Shown one piece after another: positions 1-10,077 of a stretch of DNA of 64,000 nucleotides. Origin of the DNA: Gambelia wislizenii (lineage: Eukaryota > Chordata > Lepidosauria > Squamata > Crotaphytidae); the NCBI GenBank assembly GCA_030847615.1, contig JAUMIR010000015.1, positions 2,311,501 through 2,375,500 of the forward strand, written 5' to 3'. Numbering within the stretch: the stretch's first letter is position 1; each line of letters starts with the position of its first letter. The notes under the pieces are model-generated. The model was not told the DNA's origin. It searched no databases and saw only the letters and a program-made list of their open reading frames with translations. The translations under genes and the position numbers were made by a program.

Positions 1-639
1 CTACAGACTGCAAGAGAGCCAAGTGTGGTGCAAAGTTGGCCTCGGACTTGGGAGATGCAGGTTGAAGTCTCTACTGGGCCATAACAAGCAGACTTTGGAC
101 CTCCTACCATCACTCTCAGCCTGTACAACCTCACAGGGTGGCTGTTGTGAGGATAAAGCAAAGGAGGAAGAAAGCCATGCATCCTCCCCAGGTTCAACGG
201 AGGAAAGGGAGGATTATAAGTGTGACAAAAAAATAAGAATAGACAACTAGCTTCCCCCATTGTAATGCTACCCTGCAGGGCTGGTGTCAAGGTGAGTTCA
301 AAGTGTACATGTGTGCACACATACATGTGCCTCCAACAAAAATATATTGCATCTTTAAAGCATCCCACGGTAGGAGAAAGATAGGGTATACATTAAATAC
401 GTAAATAGATGGAACTAATTTAGATGACAAAAGTCATTTTAGCTGAGGGGACAATGGGATTTGGAGTCCACCCACCTGGAGAGTGTTGGAATGAAGGCAA
501 TGCTATTACACTGCTATCCTACTTTGCAGGGTGGGGTTTTAATCCTTTAAAGACACAATATGTTTCTATAAAAAGTGTGTGTGTTTTATATGTGCTGATC
601 TTTCCAACAGCCCCGCAAGGTAGGATCAAAACAGAACAC
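1..639. other. RPRD2 intron 1 segment, no recognised feature
   Basis: This stretch is downstream of the RPRD2 first exon on the minus strand and so should be intronic. It holds only short ORFs without family resemblance, and no splice-flanked conserved exon was seen. RPRD2 exon 2 must lie beyond the left edge. Confidence 0.6.
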
Positions 640-2600
640 AATCACTCCCTTCCTTCGGTTCTCAGGCTGCAAGAACCTTCTACATTCCTGCATGTCCACC
701 TTGTTTTCCACATGCCTGTCCATCCACCCCACGAGGCATCACTGTCAGGTATAGCAGAAAACATACACCTCCCACAAAAAACCAAACCAAAACAAAAACC
801 CATACATGCACCCCCCTTCTATTGGGTTTGAGGCTGAGAGGATGTTCCATGTTCCATATTCCTGAAATCCCCACCTGTACTCTTCACATGCCTGTCCATC
901 CACCCCACTAGGCATCACTATCAAGTAGAGCAGAATATACACACACAAACACACACCTCCCAACAAACAAACAACCAAACAAACAAATCCAGGCATGCCC
1001 GCTTCCCTTCCATTGGGTCTGGGGCTGCAACGACCTTCCACATTCCCTCAGTCCCCACCTTTGTTTTCCACATGCCTGTCCATCTCTCCCACTAACTATC
1101 ACTGTGAGATATAGCATAACATACACACACTCTCCACCAAAAACCCACCCTCCCATTTAGTTTGAGGCTGCAGGATCTTTCCCATTCCCACAGTCCCCCC
1201 TCCTCTCCATATGCCTACACATCCACCAGGCAACACTGTCAGATACAGCAAGATACACACACACACCACCCAACCCCCCCCCAAAAAAACACGCACACCC
1301 CCTCCCTTCATTGGGTTTGGGAGGACCTTCCACATTCCAGCAGTCCCCACGCTGTTTTCTACATCCCTGTCCAGCCACCCCACTAGGCAACACTGTCAGA
1401 TATAGCAGAACATAAAACCATGCACACACACACCCTCCCTTCCACTGGGTTTGGGGCTGCAAGGATTTTCACACTGCCACAGTCTCCACCCCTTCTCTCC
1501 ACATGCATACCCATCCACTAGGCAACACTGTCAGATACAGCAACACACACACACACACACACACCACCAAAAAAAACATGCACACCCCCTCCCTTCCATT
1601 GGGTCTGGGGCTGCAAGGACCTTCTATATATCCCTGCAATCCCCACCTCCACTCTCCCCATGCCCACCTATCTACCCACTAGGCATCACTGCCAGGTAGA
1701 GCAGAACACACACACACAATCACACACACACACATCTTCCTAAAAAAACAATGTCTGCCCCCTCCCTTCTATTGGGCCTGGGGCTGCAAGGACCTTCCAC
1801 ATCCCCACAGTCTCCACCTCTACTCTCCCCATGCCTGCCAATCTACCAACTAGGCATCACTGCCAGGTATACACACACACACACACACGTTCCACTAAAA
1901 AACAAAACAAAACCATGCACACACCCTCCCTAACCACTGGCTCTGGGGCTTTGAGGACCTTCTATATATCCCTGCAATCCCCACCTCCACTCTCCCCATG
2001 CCCATCCACCCATCCCACTAAGCATCACTGCCAGGTATAGCAGAACACACACACACAATCACACACAATCACACAAACACACACACACCTCTTCCTAAAA
2101 AACCAATGTATGCCCCCTCCCTTCTATTGGGCCTGGGTCTGCAAGGACCTTCCACATCCCCACAGTCTCCACCTCTACTCTCCCCATGCCTGCCAACCTA
2201 GCCACTAGGCATCACTGCCAGGTATTGCAGAACACACACACACACACACAAAATCAAACACACACACACACACCTCTTCCTAAAAAACCAATGTATGCCC
2301 CTCCCTTCTATTCGGCCTGGGGCTGCAAAGACCTTCTATATATCCCTGCAATCCCCACCTCTACTCTCCCCATGCCCACCTATCTACCCACTAGGCATCA
2401 CTGCCAGGTAGAGCAGAGACAGACAGACACACACACACACACACTCCCCTCTTCCTAAAAAACCAATGTCTGCCCCCTCCCTTCTATTGGGCCTGGGGCA
2501 AAGACCTTCTATATATCCCTGCAATCCCCCCCTCCACTCTCCCCATGCCCACCAACCTACCCACTAGGCATCACTGCCAGGCATGTCAGAGCACACCCCA
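640..2600. repeat. CA-rich minisatellite array in RPRD2 intron 1, about 12 units
   Basis: About twelve diverged units of roughly 135-190 bp are repeated head to tail. Each unit has a core like CACTAGGCATCACTGCCAGG, then a variable (CA)n run, an A-rich spacer (for example CCTAAAAAACCAATG), CCCTCCCTTCTATTGGG, and a pyrimidine-rich stretch ending near CTCCCCATGCC. Cores occur near 733, 910, 1090, 1228, 1385, 1523, 1681, 1851, 2020, 2208, 2394 and 2566. Units nearest RPRD2 exon 1 look most alike, and the leftmost are more degraded. ORFs across the array are by-products of the repetition. Confidence 0.9.
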
Positions 2601-2639
2601 TCCTGCCCAGCCCCTCCCTCCCTCCCTCCCCACAGACAC

Positions 2640-3180
2640 GTATCTCTCTCTGCGTACACGCGTCCAGGCCGAGGGCGCCGTACTCACAGCGGCGCATCCA
2701 CTTGATCCAGTGGTGGACGATGGCGGCGTGGTGGCGCTTGTTCTCCAGGCACCAGGACGAGAGGCCCTGGATGGACTCCATGGTGTTGGTCACCGCCTGC
2801 AGCTTCCTGTCCAGAGACATCTCCAGCGGGCCCGGCAACGACGACGACGACGACGACGAGGAGGAGGAGGCAGCCGCCGCCGTGGCGGACGAGGAGGAGG
2901 AGGAGGAGGAGGAAGACGAGGAGGAGGAGGAGGCCTTGCCGCCGCCTCCGGCCGCCATTTTGCCTCCCCTTCGGTCGCACAAGCAACGCCGCTCAGGGGC
3001 AGGGGAGGGGGAGGCACGCCACCACGCATGCGCGCCTTTCCCTCCAGCCTCCAACACGCAGGCGCAAAGCTTCCTCCACCACCACCTCCTCCTCCTCTCA
3101 CACGCCCCTCCCAACACCTTCGCCTCCCCTTGCCTGCGCAGGCGCACTACGGAGCCAGAGCATCTCCAAGCCAAACAGTG
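2640..3180 (-). promoter_or_regulatory. RPRD2: RPRD2 CpG-rich promoter and first-exon region
   Basis: The block is GC- and CpG-rich compared with the flanking AT/CA-rich DNA and surrounds the start codon of RPRD2. Just upstream of the ATG (higher coordinates) are a GCATGCGC motif at 3026-3033 and a TGCGCAGGCGCA motif at 3135-3146, both matching the NRF1 consensus. There are also GC-box-like GGGGAGGGGGAGG tracts near 3001-3013. No TATA box is evident, consistent with a housekeeping CpG-island promoter. The transcription start site is not fixed by the sequence. Confidence 0.75.
2688..2958 (-). CDS. RPRD2: RPRD2, first coding exon (gene continues beyond the left edge)
   Basis: This exon codes for the N-terminus of regulation of nuclear pre-mRNA domain-containing protein 2, a nuclear protein whose CTD-interacting domain (CID) binds the phosphorylated C-terminal tail of RNA polymerase II. 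The ATG at 2958-2956 opens MAAGGGGKA, then Ser15, an Ala-rich spacer, Ser10, and from about residue 47 the start of the CID with [20 protein letters not shown] and SSWCLENK. The exon codes for 90 residues plus one base of codon 91 and ends CGCCGCT at a GTGAGTAC donor (2687-2680), the phase expected from human RPRD2, where the next residue is Ser. The poly-Ser tracts are much longer than in the human protein as I recall it, and rest on TCC/TCG triplet runs. Only this exon lies in the window; the rest of the CID and the long low-complexity C-terminal region are missing. Confidence 0.93.
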
Positions 3181-3234
3181 GAAAAGAGGATCTGGGACGC
3201 AAGAAGGAAAGGCATGCAGAACTGAGCGCATCCG

Positions 3235-3430
3235 AAGGACTGGCTTTATTATTATTATTATTATTATTATTTATTTATACCCCGCTCTTCAGCCACAAGG
3301 CTATCAGAGTGGCTTACAAATTGTTTTAAGCAATAGCTATTTACACATCTGCACTGCATTAAACAGTTTCCAATGTGTGTTAGCTAATTGCCCCCACAAG
3401 CCGGGTCCTTTATTATATTACTGTATATCC
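3235..3430 (-). mobile_element. LINE 3'-end fragment with (TAA)n-type tail
   Basis: Read on the minus strand, a segment with GAGCGGGGTATAAATAAATA runs into an (ATA)n microsatellite at 3247-3272. This is the usual 3' tail of L2/CR1-like LINEs in reptiles. No coding part remains. It sits immediately upstream of the RPRD2 CpG island. Confidence 0.55.
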
Positions 3431-3659
3431 ACCAAAGTTCATGCAAACAAGCAAAACAAAACACAGTTTTATAAATCTATAGTATTTAAAAACACACACA
3501 GGGGGAGCTTGTGACTCAGTCTAATAATCTGCTCTCTGCTTTTTTTTTTTCTTTGTTCACAAATGCTCAGTGAGGGATTCTGGAGGCAGTATAGATTTTC
3601 CTTGGGATGGTTGGTTTGGTTTTTTCGGGCTGTGAGGCCATGTTCTGGAAAAGTTTCTT

Positions 3660-3965
3660 TCTAATTGGGGGTATGCATGGGAGTTTTTTTTAGTAGGAGG
3701 TCTGTGTTTGTGTTCTACTATACCTGGCAGTTATGCCTAGAGGATGGGTATACACGTGGAGAGGAGGGGTTAGGGTTAGGGTTAGGGTTAGGACGTGAAA
3801 GATCCTTGCAGACCCAGACCCAATGGAAGGGAGGGGGCATGCATTCGTTTGTTTTTTAGTGGGAGGTGTGTGTTTCTGTGTGTGTGTTCTGCTATACCTG
3901 ACAGTGATGCCTAGTGGGATGGATGGAAGGGTGGGCATGGGGAGAGTAGAGGTGGGGACTGCAGG
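3660..3965. repeat. Inverted copies of the 640-2600 minisatellite unit
   Basis: Two units of the same minisatellite found at 640-2600 appear here in opposite orientation. CTATACCTGGCAGTTATGCC at about 3719 and CTATACCTGACAGTGATGCC at about 3893 are the reverse complement of the core, and they come with the Pu-rich AATGGAAGGGAGGGGGCATG and GT-rich parts. The two arrays therefore flank RPRD2 exon 1 as an imperfect inverted repeat. A telomere-like tract lies between the units. Confidence 0.85.
3767..3792 (+). repeat. Interstitial telomeric repeat (GGGTTA)4
   Basis: Four perfect GGGTTA units plus GG form an uninterrupted vertebrate telomeric hexamer tract, embedded between two inverted minisatellite units. 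Confidence 0.9.
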
Positions 3966-4631
3966 AATATCTCTCTCTCTCTCTCTCTCTGGCTTTTCTT
4001 CGCAAACGAAGATTCAGGAAGGACTCATCCCACACTTTCTGCCAGCGCGCTGATGACTAAAAAGGCCAATCCGAGATAAACAAGTCCGGTTGCAGAAAGC
4101 ACAGCAGAAGGTCTCCTTGGGTGATGTTTCCAGGCTGTGATTCTTTCTGCATTGTCGCTTCTCTTCAAGACTTGTTCGGCGTGAGTTCTCAAATAAGGCC
4201 GCAGCATTGTGGATAGTGCATCTCCATGCCTCCCGATGTGAGGCCAGGGCGGACCATTGTTGGTGATCAATTTGGCAAAGCCTGAGATGTTGCTTCAGGG
4301 AGTCCTTGTATCACTTTTTTGGAGCGCCCCTCTTATGCTGACCCGTGGCGAGTTCACCGTAGAGTAGTATTTTGGAGAGGCTATGGTCCTCCATCCTAGA
4401 AACGTGCCCTGCCCAGCGCAGCTGTGTTCTCAATATCATGGCCTCAATGCTGGTGATCCCTACTTGCTCAAGGACAGCAACATTCGTCACATAGTCAGTC
4501 CAGTGTATATTTAGGATTTTGCGTAGACAGCGCTGATGAAAGCGTTCGAGGAGTCGTAAGTGGTGGCGATAGGTGACCCATGTTTCAGACCCATAAAGGA
4601 GAATAAGTCAGTACAATGGCTCTATACACAC
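3966..4631 (-). mobile_element. Non-LTR retrotransposon 3' end (RT C-terminal region), minus strand
   Basis: Read on the minus strand, the block gives a degenerate C-terminal reverse-transcriptase region. Recognisable pieces are LLYGSETWVTYRHH, LERFHQRCLRKILNIHW, LRWAGHVSRMEDH, KRGAPKK and IDHQQWSALASHREA. A short 3' segment ending GCTTTTCTTCGCAAACGAAG and a (CT)n tract at 3970-3991 (the (AG)n tail of the element) follow. Stops and frameshifts break the frame, so it is a dead, 5'-truncated copy. Related copies lie at 8086-8210, 39.32-40.02 kb and 59.46-60.08 kb. The clade (RTE- or jockey-like) is not assigned. Confidence 0.8.
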
Positions 4632-4719
4632 GTGTGTGTGTGTGTGTGCACGAATATAGAGAAGGTCCTCAAAGAGTATCTAGCCTGCTGTAAACAGGCA
4701 CACGCAACTACAGTACAGT

Positions 4720-5010
4720 TGTCCCTCCGCTGGTAAGCAGATAATGGACCATTAACCAACCATTGATCCTCCTTGCATATCTTCCCCCAGGAGCTTCCCA
4801 TTTAAATACACAAATTTACATACCCTCTCCAACAGGGACTCACAATATATAAACTCCACACACACTCCTACCCAACCATTCTCTGAGGATGCCAGCCACA
4901 GATGCAGGCGAAACGTCAGAAACTATTCCAGACCACGGCCTCACAGCCCGGAAAAATACCAAGGAAAATCTATGAATGTTGGCCGTGAAAGCCTTCGACT
5001 TCACACATAT
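4720..5010 (+). repeat. Dispersed repeat, left arm of a large inverted pair
   Basis: Contains GCAGATAATGG, ACCATTCTCTGAGGATGCCA, CCACAGATGCAGGCGAAACG and GGCCTCACAGCCCGGAAAAA in order. The same block occurs in reverse complement at 5098-5365. A fragment of its end also occurs near 3594-3655 (TTTTTTCGGGCTGTGAGGCC). It resembles the 3' part of a retroelement common in squamates, but I cannot name the family. Confidence 0.7.
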
Positions 5011-5097
5011 CCATTATTGCAAGTTGATTTTTATTTGTACAACATCCTGTAATAAAGGAATGTCACAGGCCCTTTCCCATGCAATCCTTCCTTGAAC

Positions 5098-5365
5098 ATA
5101 GATTTTCCTGGGTTTTTTTCCGGGCTGTGAGGCCATGTTCTGGAATAGTTTATTCCTGATGTTTCACCTGCATCTGTGGCTGGCATCTTCAGAGAATGGT
5201 TGGGTAGGGGTGTGGGGGGGGGTTATATGCTGTGAACCCCTGTTGGGGAGGATATGTACATTTGTGCCATTGAATGGTTAGTTTCTGGGTATAGAAATGC
5301 AAGGCTTGCTAGTGTCTGTTTGGCTAATGGTTGGTTGATGAGCCATTATCTGCTGGGAACCCCCT
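5098..5365 (-). repeat. Dispersed repeat, right arm of a large inverted pair
   Basis: Reverse-complement copy of the 4720-5010 repeat: CCGGGCTGTGAGGCCATG, CATCTGTGGCTGGCATCTTC, AGAGAATGGTTGGGTAGG and CATTATCTGCTGGGAAC occur in mirrored order. About 90 bp of unrelated sequence separates the two arms. Confidence 0.7.
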
Positions 5366-5394
5366 GTCCCTGGGTGGAATTCTTTTGTAAGTGC

Positions 5395-5865
5395 TGAGTT
5401 TTGATTTTATTATATTTCAAAAGCACTTTCTTTTCACAAAAAACAATTGGAGCTTGCAATGGAAATTTTCTGCAAAAAATATGCAACTTTAAAGAGAAGC
5501 AGACTCTCTTTTCATACAAAACAATTGGAGCTTGCAATGGAAAGTTTCTGCCCAAAATATGCTGATTTAAAGAGAAACAGACTTTATTTTCATAAAAAAC
5601 AATGGGAGCTAGCTAACAATGGAAATTTTCTGCAAAAAAAATTTTTAAAAATAATTTGCTATGAAAATATGCAAATTTAAACAGAAGCAGAATTTCTTTT
5701 CACCAAAAACATTTTGCAGCTAGCAATGGAAACTTTCTGCAAAAAAATATGCATTTTTTAAAATCATTTGCTATAAAAAATATGCAAATTTAAAGAGAAG
5801 CAGGCTTTCTTTTCACAATGGGAGCTTGCAATGGAAATTGTCTGCAGTTCATACACAACCTCTGA
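5395..5865. repeat. AT-rich minisatellite, five units of about 80-110 bp
   Basis: Five diverged head-to-tail units share TTTCTTTTCACAAAAAACAA, GGAGCTTGCAATGGAAATTT, TCTGCAAAAAATATGCA and TTTAAAGAGAAGCAGA. Units begin near 5428, 5508, 5588, 5696 and 5806. The 77- and 69-residue ORFs over it only reflect the repeat. The array stops abruptly at the CpG-rich block that follows. Confidence 0.85.
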
Positions 5866-5934
5866 GCTAAAATCCTCCATGCATTAAAATTTTCCAAGCA
5901 AAAAAGAGAAGGAAAAAACCCCTCGAAAACTTTC

Positions 5935-6720
5935 TATGTTCGCCATGGAAATTTTCTCTGGCTCGTAGCCACGCCCACTCCCGCAACCACGTGACCAGGA
6001 AAGAAAGGGGAGCCCTTCTCGAGGCCTGAGAGAAAGTCAAAAGCTGATTCCCTTGCAGAACGGCTATTGGTGCAACCTTGCCCACGTGCTCGCGGCTCGA
6101 CCAATAGGAAAGCCCAAGGGCGCCAGGCCCATCCAATGAGGAGGCAGCAGAGGCGCCACTGGGCCAATAAGATGCGAGAATGAGGAAGATGGACAGAAGA
6201 TGTCAAAAATAAATCCTGCGACTCTCTTATTGTTGAGTGCTCCGCCACTTCTCGACCCCTCAGGTTAAATAAAGGGCGGCTTAAATGTAACTTTACAGCC
6301 ATTATTTACTTCCTAAGGGAGCTTTATAAACAAGGCGAGCCGCTTCTTAAACCGCGACACGCCATATTCTAACAGTCCCGTTCTCCTTCAGTGGCCTAGG
6401 CGACCCAAGCGCATGCGCGGGTGGGAAACGCGACAACTGCGCATGCGCGGATGGGAAACGCGACAACTGCGCATGCTCTACCCTGGGAACCAACCCGTTT
6501 TATAGCGCATGCGCAACTTCTGCACTCTGGGGTTTCAAAGCGCTGCTAAAAATAGGGCCCTGGCGTAGCAGCGAAGGTGAAGGTTGTGCGCATGCGCCAA
6601 GGTTATAAAAGGGCCTCTCATTTCTGCCAAGGGCGTCTTCCCAGAAGGCTTTGCCGCACTGCCTTGGCCACTCTTACCTTCTTATAGTTCCCAGAATGCA
6701 TTGGGCGATGGGCCCTATCC
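5935..6720. promoter_or_regulatory. Orphan CpG-rich promoter-like island (CCAAT cluster, NRF1 palindromes, TATA)
   Basis: A GC/CpG-rich block lies between PRPF3 and RPRD2. Its left half (about 6060-6175) has four CCAAT/ATTGG boxes in both orientations: CTATTGGTG, GACCAATAGG, ATCCAATGAGG and GGCCAATAAG. Its right half has four exact GCGCATGCGC palindromes at 6409-6418, 6439-6448, 6505-6514 and 6588-6597, and a partial one near 6469; the first three sites are spaced exactly 30 bp apart. A TATAAAAGG box follows at 6604-6612. No conserved coding exon is recognised on either side. The 122-residue minus ORF inside it (6302-5934) matches nothing I know. It could start a non-coding RNA or a lineage-specific transcript in either direction. 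Confidence 0.6.
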
Positions 6721-6796
6721 TGTGGCTTGTCAAAAATATTATTTAAATCTCATGGTGTAAAGTCAATCAAAACAGTATTTTAAATAAATAAATCAT

Positions 6797-6866
6797 ATAT
6801 ATATATGTGTGTGTGTGTGTGTGTAGATATATCTGATCTACACACACACACACACACACACATATA
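6797..6866. repeat. Inverted (TA)n(GT)n / (CA)n(TA)n microsatellite palindrome
   Basis: (TA)n followed by (TG)n, a 15-17 bp centre (GTAGATATATCTGATCTAC), then (CA)n and (TA)n. The two halves are reverse complements, so the locus can form a hairpin or cruciform of about 30 bp per arm. Confidence 0.85.
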
Positions 6867-6869
6867 TAA

Positions 6870-8085
6870 TCCTTATGTTAAATGATCAGTCTAAAGGAGG
6901 GACTGAAATCATAAAGCCCAGTCTCCCAACTTGTCCCAATTTTTTTATGTAGCTGGAAAAACCAAAATTTGCAGCCAAAAAATTAAAATAACATAGCTGC
7001 AGGATACTTTAAATAATGCTGTTTGAGGTGGTTGCTTCAGCCTGAACAACCCACCCTTCCAAACAGCACAAAAAGTGGCCAGGAGTGACATGGTGTCCAC
7101 TCCAGTTGTCCAAAATGTTCGATAGCATTTCAGATAAAAAACCAGGACCCACCTGGCCACGCAGCATCAGAGTGTGCTCAAGGTGGCAGAAGCTGCCAAT
7201 GAGGAGGAACACAGAAGCTACAACATCCATAATCCCCAGTTTGCTTTTTGCCTGAGCTGACTGGGAATGCAGAGTTAACTGAGTGCAAAATGCTTTGCGC
7301 TTCAAACTTTAGTTTGCAGCAATGGACGCAAGCTGAGGCAAAAGGTGGAAGGAGAAACCAGGACATTTTAAAAGCATCTCAAAAAGTGGAATGACAGAGG
7401 ATTAATCAGGAGTGTCCTTGCCTAATTGGGAGAGGTGGAGGATATTAAAAAAGCAAACCAACTTCCAAAGGGTCAGGGGAAAGCAGTCGTGGGAAGCCTT
7501 ACCTACACACGCCAGGAAGGTACGCACCAATGCACTGTGGCCCTCGACATGTGCCTACTCCTGCTACGTAATAAAATTTGTTTCCTATATCCCCTGCACC
7601 TACCTTTATGAATTCTGAGATAACAAGTATCTGTGGCCATCAGAAACAGAACAGCTGGAATTAAACATAACTAAAATGAAGAAATGTATCATTCCAACCC
7701 AGCCTGTCTTTTAAGGATGGAAAGATGAAACCACCTCACTCTCCCCCAGATCTTCAGAGACCCCTCAACCAACATCAAAAGTACAAGAAAAAAAGTACAA
7801 GAAAAGTACAAGAAAAAGTACAAAAAAGACCCCTCAAAAGAACAAGACATATTGCTTCTATCATCACTCCCTGCTGTTCTGTCAATAGGCCTAGATAAAG
7901 ACATTTTGGCCAACAGGCACAGACTTAAGCGCTCAACTCCTCCTCTGAGTTAATAGTGTGCAGCATAGTTTAAGAGATAGAAAACCAGGACCATTCATTA
8001 CTTGTAATACGTTAGTTCTGATACTGAGGGTACAGTACAAACACCCCAAAACATTTACTATTTTCATTTTACAATAGCTCATCAT
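6870..8085. other. Intergenic DNA, nothing recognised
   Basis: Only short unconserved ORFs. A small tandem run of AAGTACAAGA-like units occurs at about 7777-7826. No RNA gene or conserved exon was seen. Confidence 0.5.
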
Positions 8086-8210
8086 ATTATGCTTTCTGCA
8101 ACCGGACTTGTTTATCTCGGATTGGCCTTTTTAGTCATCAGCGCGCTTGCAAGAAGCGCGGGATAAGTCCTTCCTGAATCTTTGTTTGCGAAGAAAAGCC
8201 AGAGTCATAT
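8086..8210 (+). mobile_element. 5'-truncated non-LTR LINE 3' end
   Basis: The 3' terminal about 120 bp of the same LINE as at 3966-4631, here on the plus strand: GCTTTCTGCAACCGGACTTG, TTTTTAGTCATCAGCGC and TTTGCGAAGAAAAGCCAGAG. It lacks any RT-coding part. Confidence 0.8.
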
Positions 8211-9215
8211 TATAAATAAAGAAAAATTGTCTGAAACTTCCGCAACGTTGTTTTGACTGAATATGACTGTGATTATAACATTGAAATTATATATAACTTC
8301 TGCTTCTACCATGTTACATTTTATCCAGTATCAACTCCTCTTTTCTATTCATAGTCCGGTACAAACACACACACACACACACACAAACGTTTCTTGATGA
8401 CTAACAACTTACCCCTGTGTGGCAAATTCCTTTACAATTACAGTATTCCTTTATAATCAGTTGTATGGTATTGACTTGCTCAGTCCTAGACTTAACCTTG
8501 CCTGCTTCAATCTGTGAAACAGTCAGCTTGGCCTGATACAGTACTGTATATGCAGAATTTGGAAATGTTACTAGTATCAAAATTAACTTGGAGGGTACGT
8601 AACAAAATAACCTTACAAAACTAACACAGTATGTGGGAAAGGTAACAGTTTCCAAAATTATATTGGAAAGTGCAATTTTGGAGACATTTGGAGTGGACTT
8701 TTAAAATTATTCTAATATATACAGTACTTATCAACCCTAAGTTAGAAAATATTTTTTTTTAATGCAAGACGTTACTTTTAAAGTATCTAACAGGTAACTG
8801 CAGCAAGCCTTTTTTTTTTTAAAGCAACCCATACATTATAACTAACAAGGATTAATTACTTTTTAAAGTAACTTCTCTAAGTTCTGGCACCTTGCTATCC
8901 ATAAGTAGCCATATATATGAGGTTAACGAGTCAAACCATCCCCCTCCAGTCCCACCTTCCAGTAAGATTTCTAAAAGATTTTGTAGGGTGTTCACAGAAA
9001 CCTGAAAAATGACACTTCTAAAGCAAACCACCAAAGATATCCAGAAGCAAACCAAAGGTGAATTATGGGTGTTTTCCACTGTTGCTAATTGTACAGGTAT
9101 CCTACAAAAGAAGGGGCAAACCATCCCAAAAGAGACTCTACATTCACAGTGGGAGAGCATTCAGTACCAATCTATGAATGCCTGAATCATAGAGACTTCC
9201 CCTTGTGTGCCGCTT
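8211..9215. other. Intergenic DNA, nothing recognised apart from a (CA)n run
   Basis: AT-rich sequence with a (CA)n microsatellite at about 8366-8385. No conserved exon or repeat family was identified. Confidence 0.45.
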
Positions 9216-9745
9216 CCTCTTCTCTTAGAATCATAAGAGTGGAAAGGGGACACAAGAGTCATCTAGACCAACCCCCTGCCAAGCAGGAATGCACAAATCA
9301 TGCACTCCTGAAAGATGCCTATTTGGAGGTTTTTAAATAGAGGCTGGATGGCCATCTGTCATTGGGAATGATTTGATTGTGTATTCCTGCAGGACAGGGG
9401 GTTAGACTGGATGGCCCTTGTGGTATCTTCCAACTCTCTGAGTCTAACCTGTTGAAAGACCTCAAAAGACAGAGTCAGCCACCCTCCAAGGCAATCTGTT
9501 TCACTGATAAACAGCTCTTACAGTTAAAAAAAGTCCTTCCTAATGTTTAGGTAGAATCTCTTTTCTAGAAATCTGAATCTATTGGTTTGTGTCCTGGTCT
9601 CTGGAGTAGCAGAAAACCAGCTTGCTTCATCTTCTACATGACTTCCCTTCAGATATTTAAGGATGGCTCTCTCTTTTAGTCTTCTCTTCTCCAAGCAACA
9701 CATACCCAGCTGCCTAAATTGTTCCTCATAAGGCTTGGCTTCCTC
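9216..9745 (-). mobile_element. CR1 LINE 3' end (minus) split by a second CR1 3' end (plus)
   Basis: A minus-strand CR1 3' end starts near 9218 (AGAATCATAAGAGTGG, CCAACCCCCTGCCAAGCAGG). It is interrupted at about 9319 by a plus-strand CR1 3' end (9320-9447: GGAGGTTTTTAAATAGAGGC ... ATCTTCCAACTC). It resumes at 9448 with GTTGAAAGACCTC and continues to CCTCATAAGGCTTGGC near 9740. All coding frames are broken. Confidence 0.8.
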
Positions 9746-10077
9746 CTATCCTGCTATGGGACAATTTTGCCTTGGGCCTCCTATAGGACACAGGCAGCCA
9801 TGCAATGGTTGGGCATGCAAGCCTGGTCAAATCATTCCCAGTCTCTGTGACTTTCTTTTTTCTTATGCACTTTTCCCAAGAGCAGCCATTGTTATGAAAC
9901 ACTCTTTCAGGCTGCCACTATCCCCTGTAATCACAGCATGGCGAAAAAGTAACTGCTCCAAACTCTGCAAGAAATATAGTTCCAGGATGCTGGTGGACCT
10001 AGAAACGCCTACAGAGAACCCCCCCCTTTTTTTGGGGGGGGGTTGTGTACATGGCAGCTGCAAATACAGCAACCCAT

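Noticed and set aside
680..1462. Several 60-100 codon minus-strand ORFs with repeated LLYLTVMPSGVDGQA
   Set aside because: They are translations of the minisatellite units; the repeated peptide only mirrors the DNA repeat.
2557..3514. Long plus-strand ORFs (226 and 270 codons) over the RPRD2 first exon
   Set aside because: They are antisense to the conserved RPRD2 exon and consist of poly-Arg/poly-Glu/poly-Asp shadows of the Ser triplet runs.
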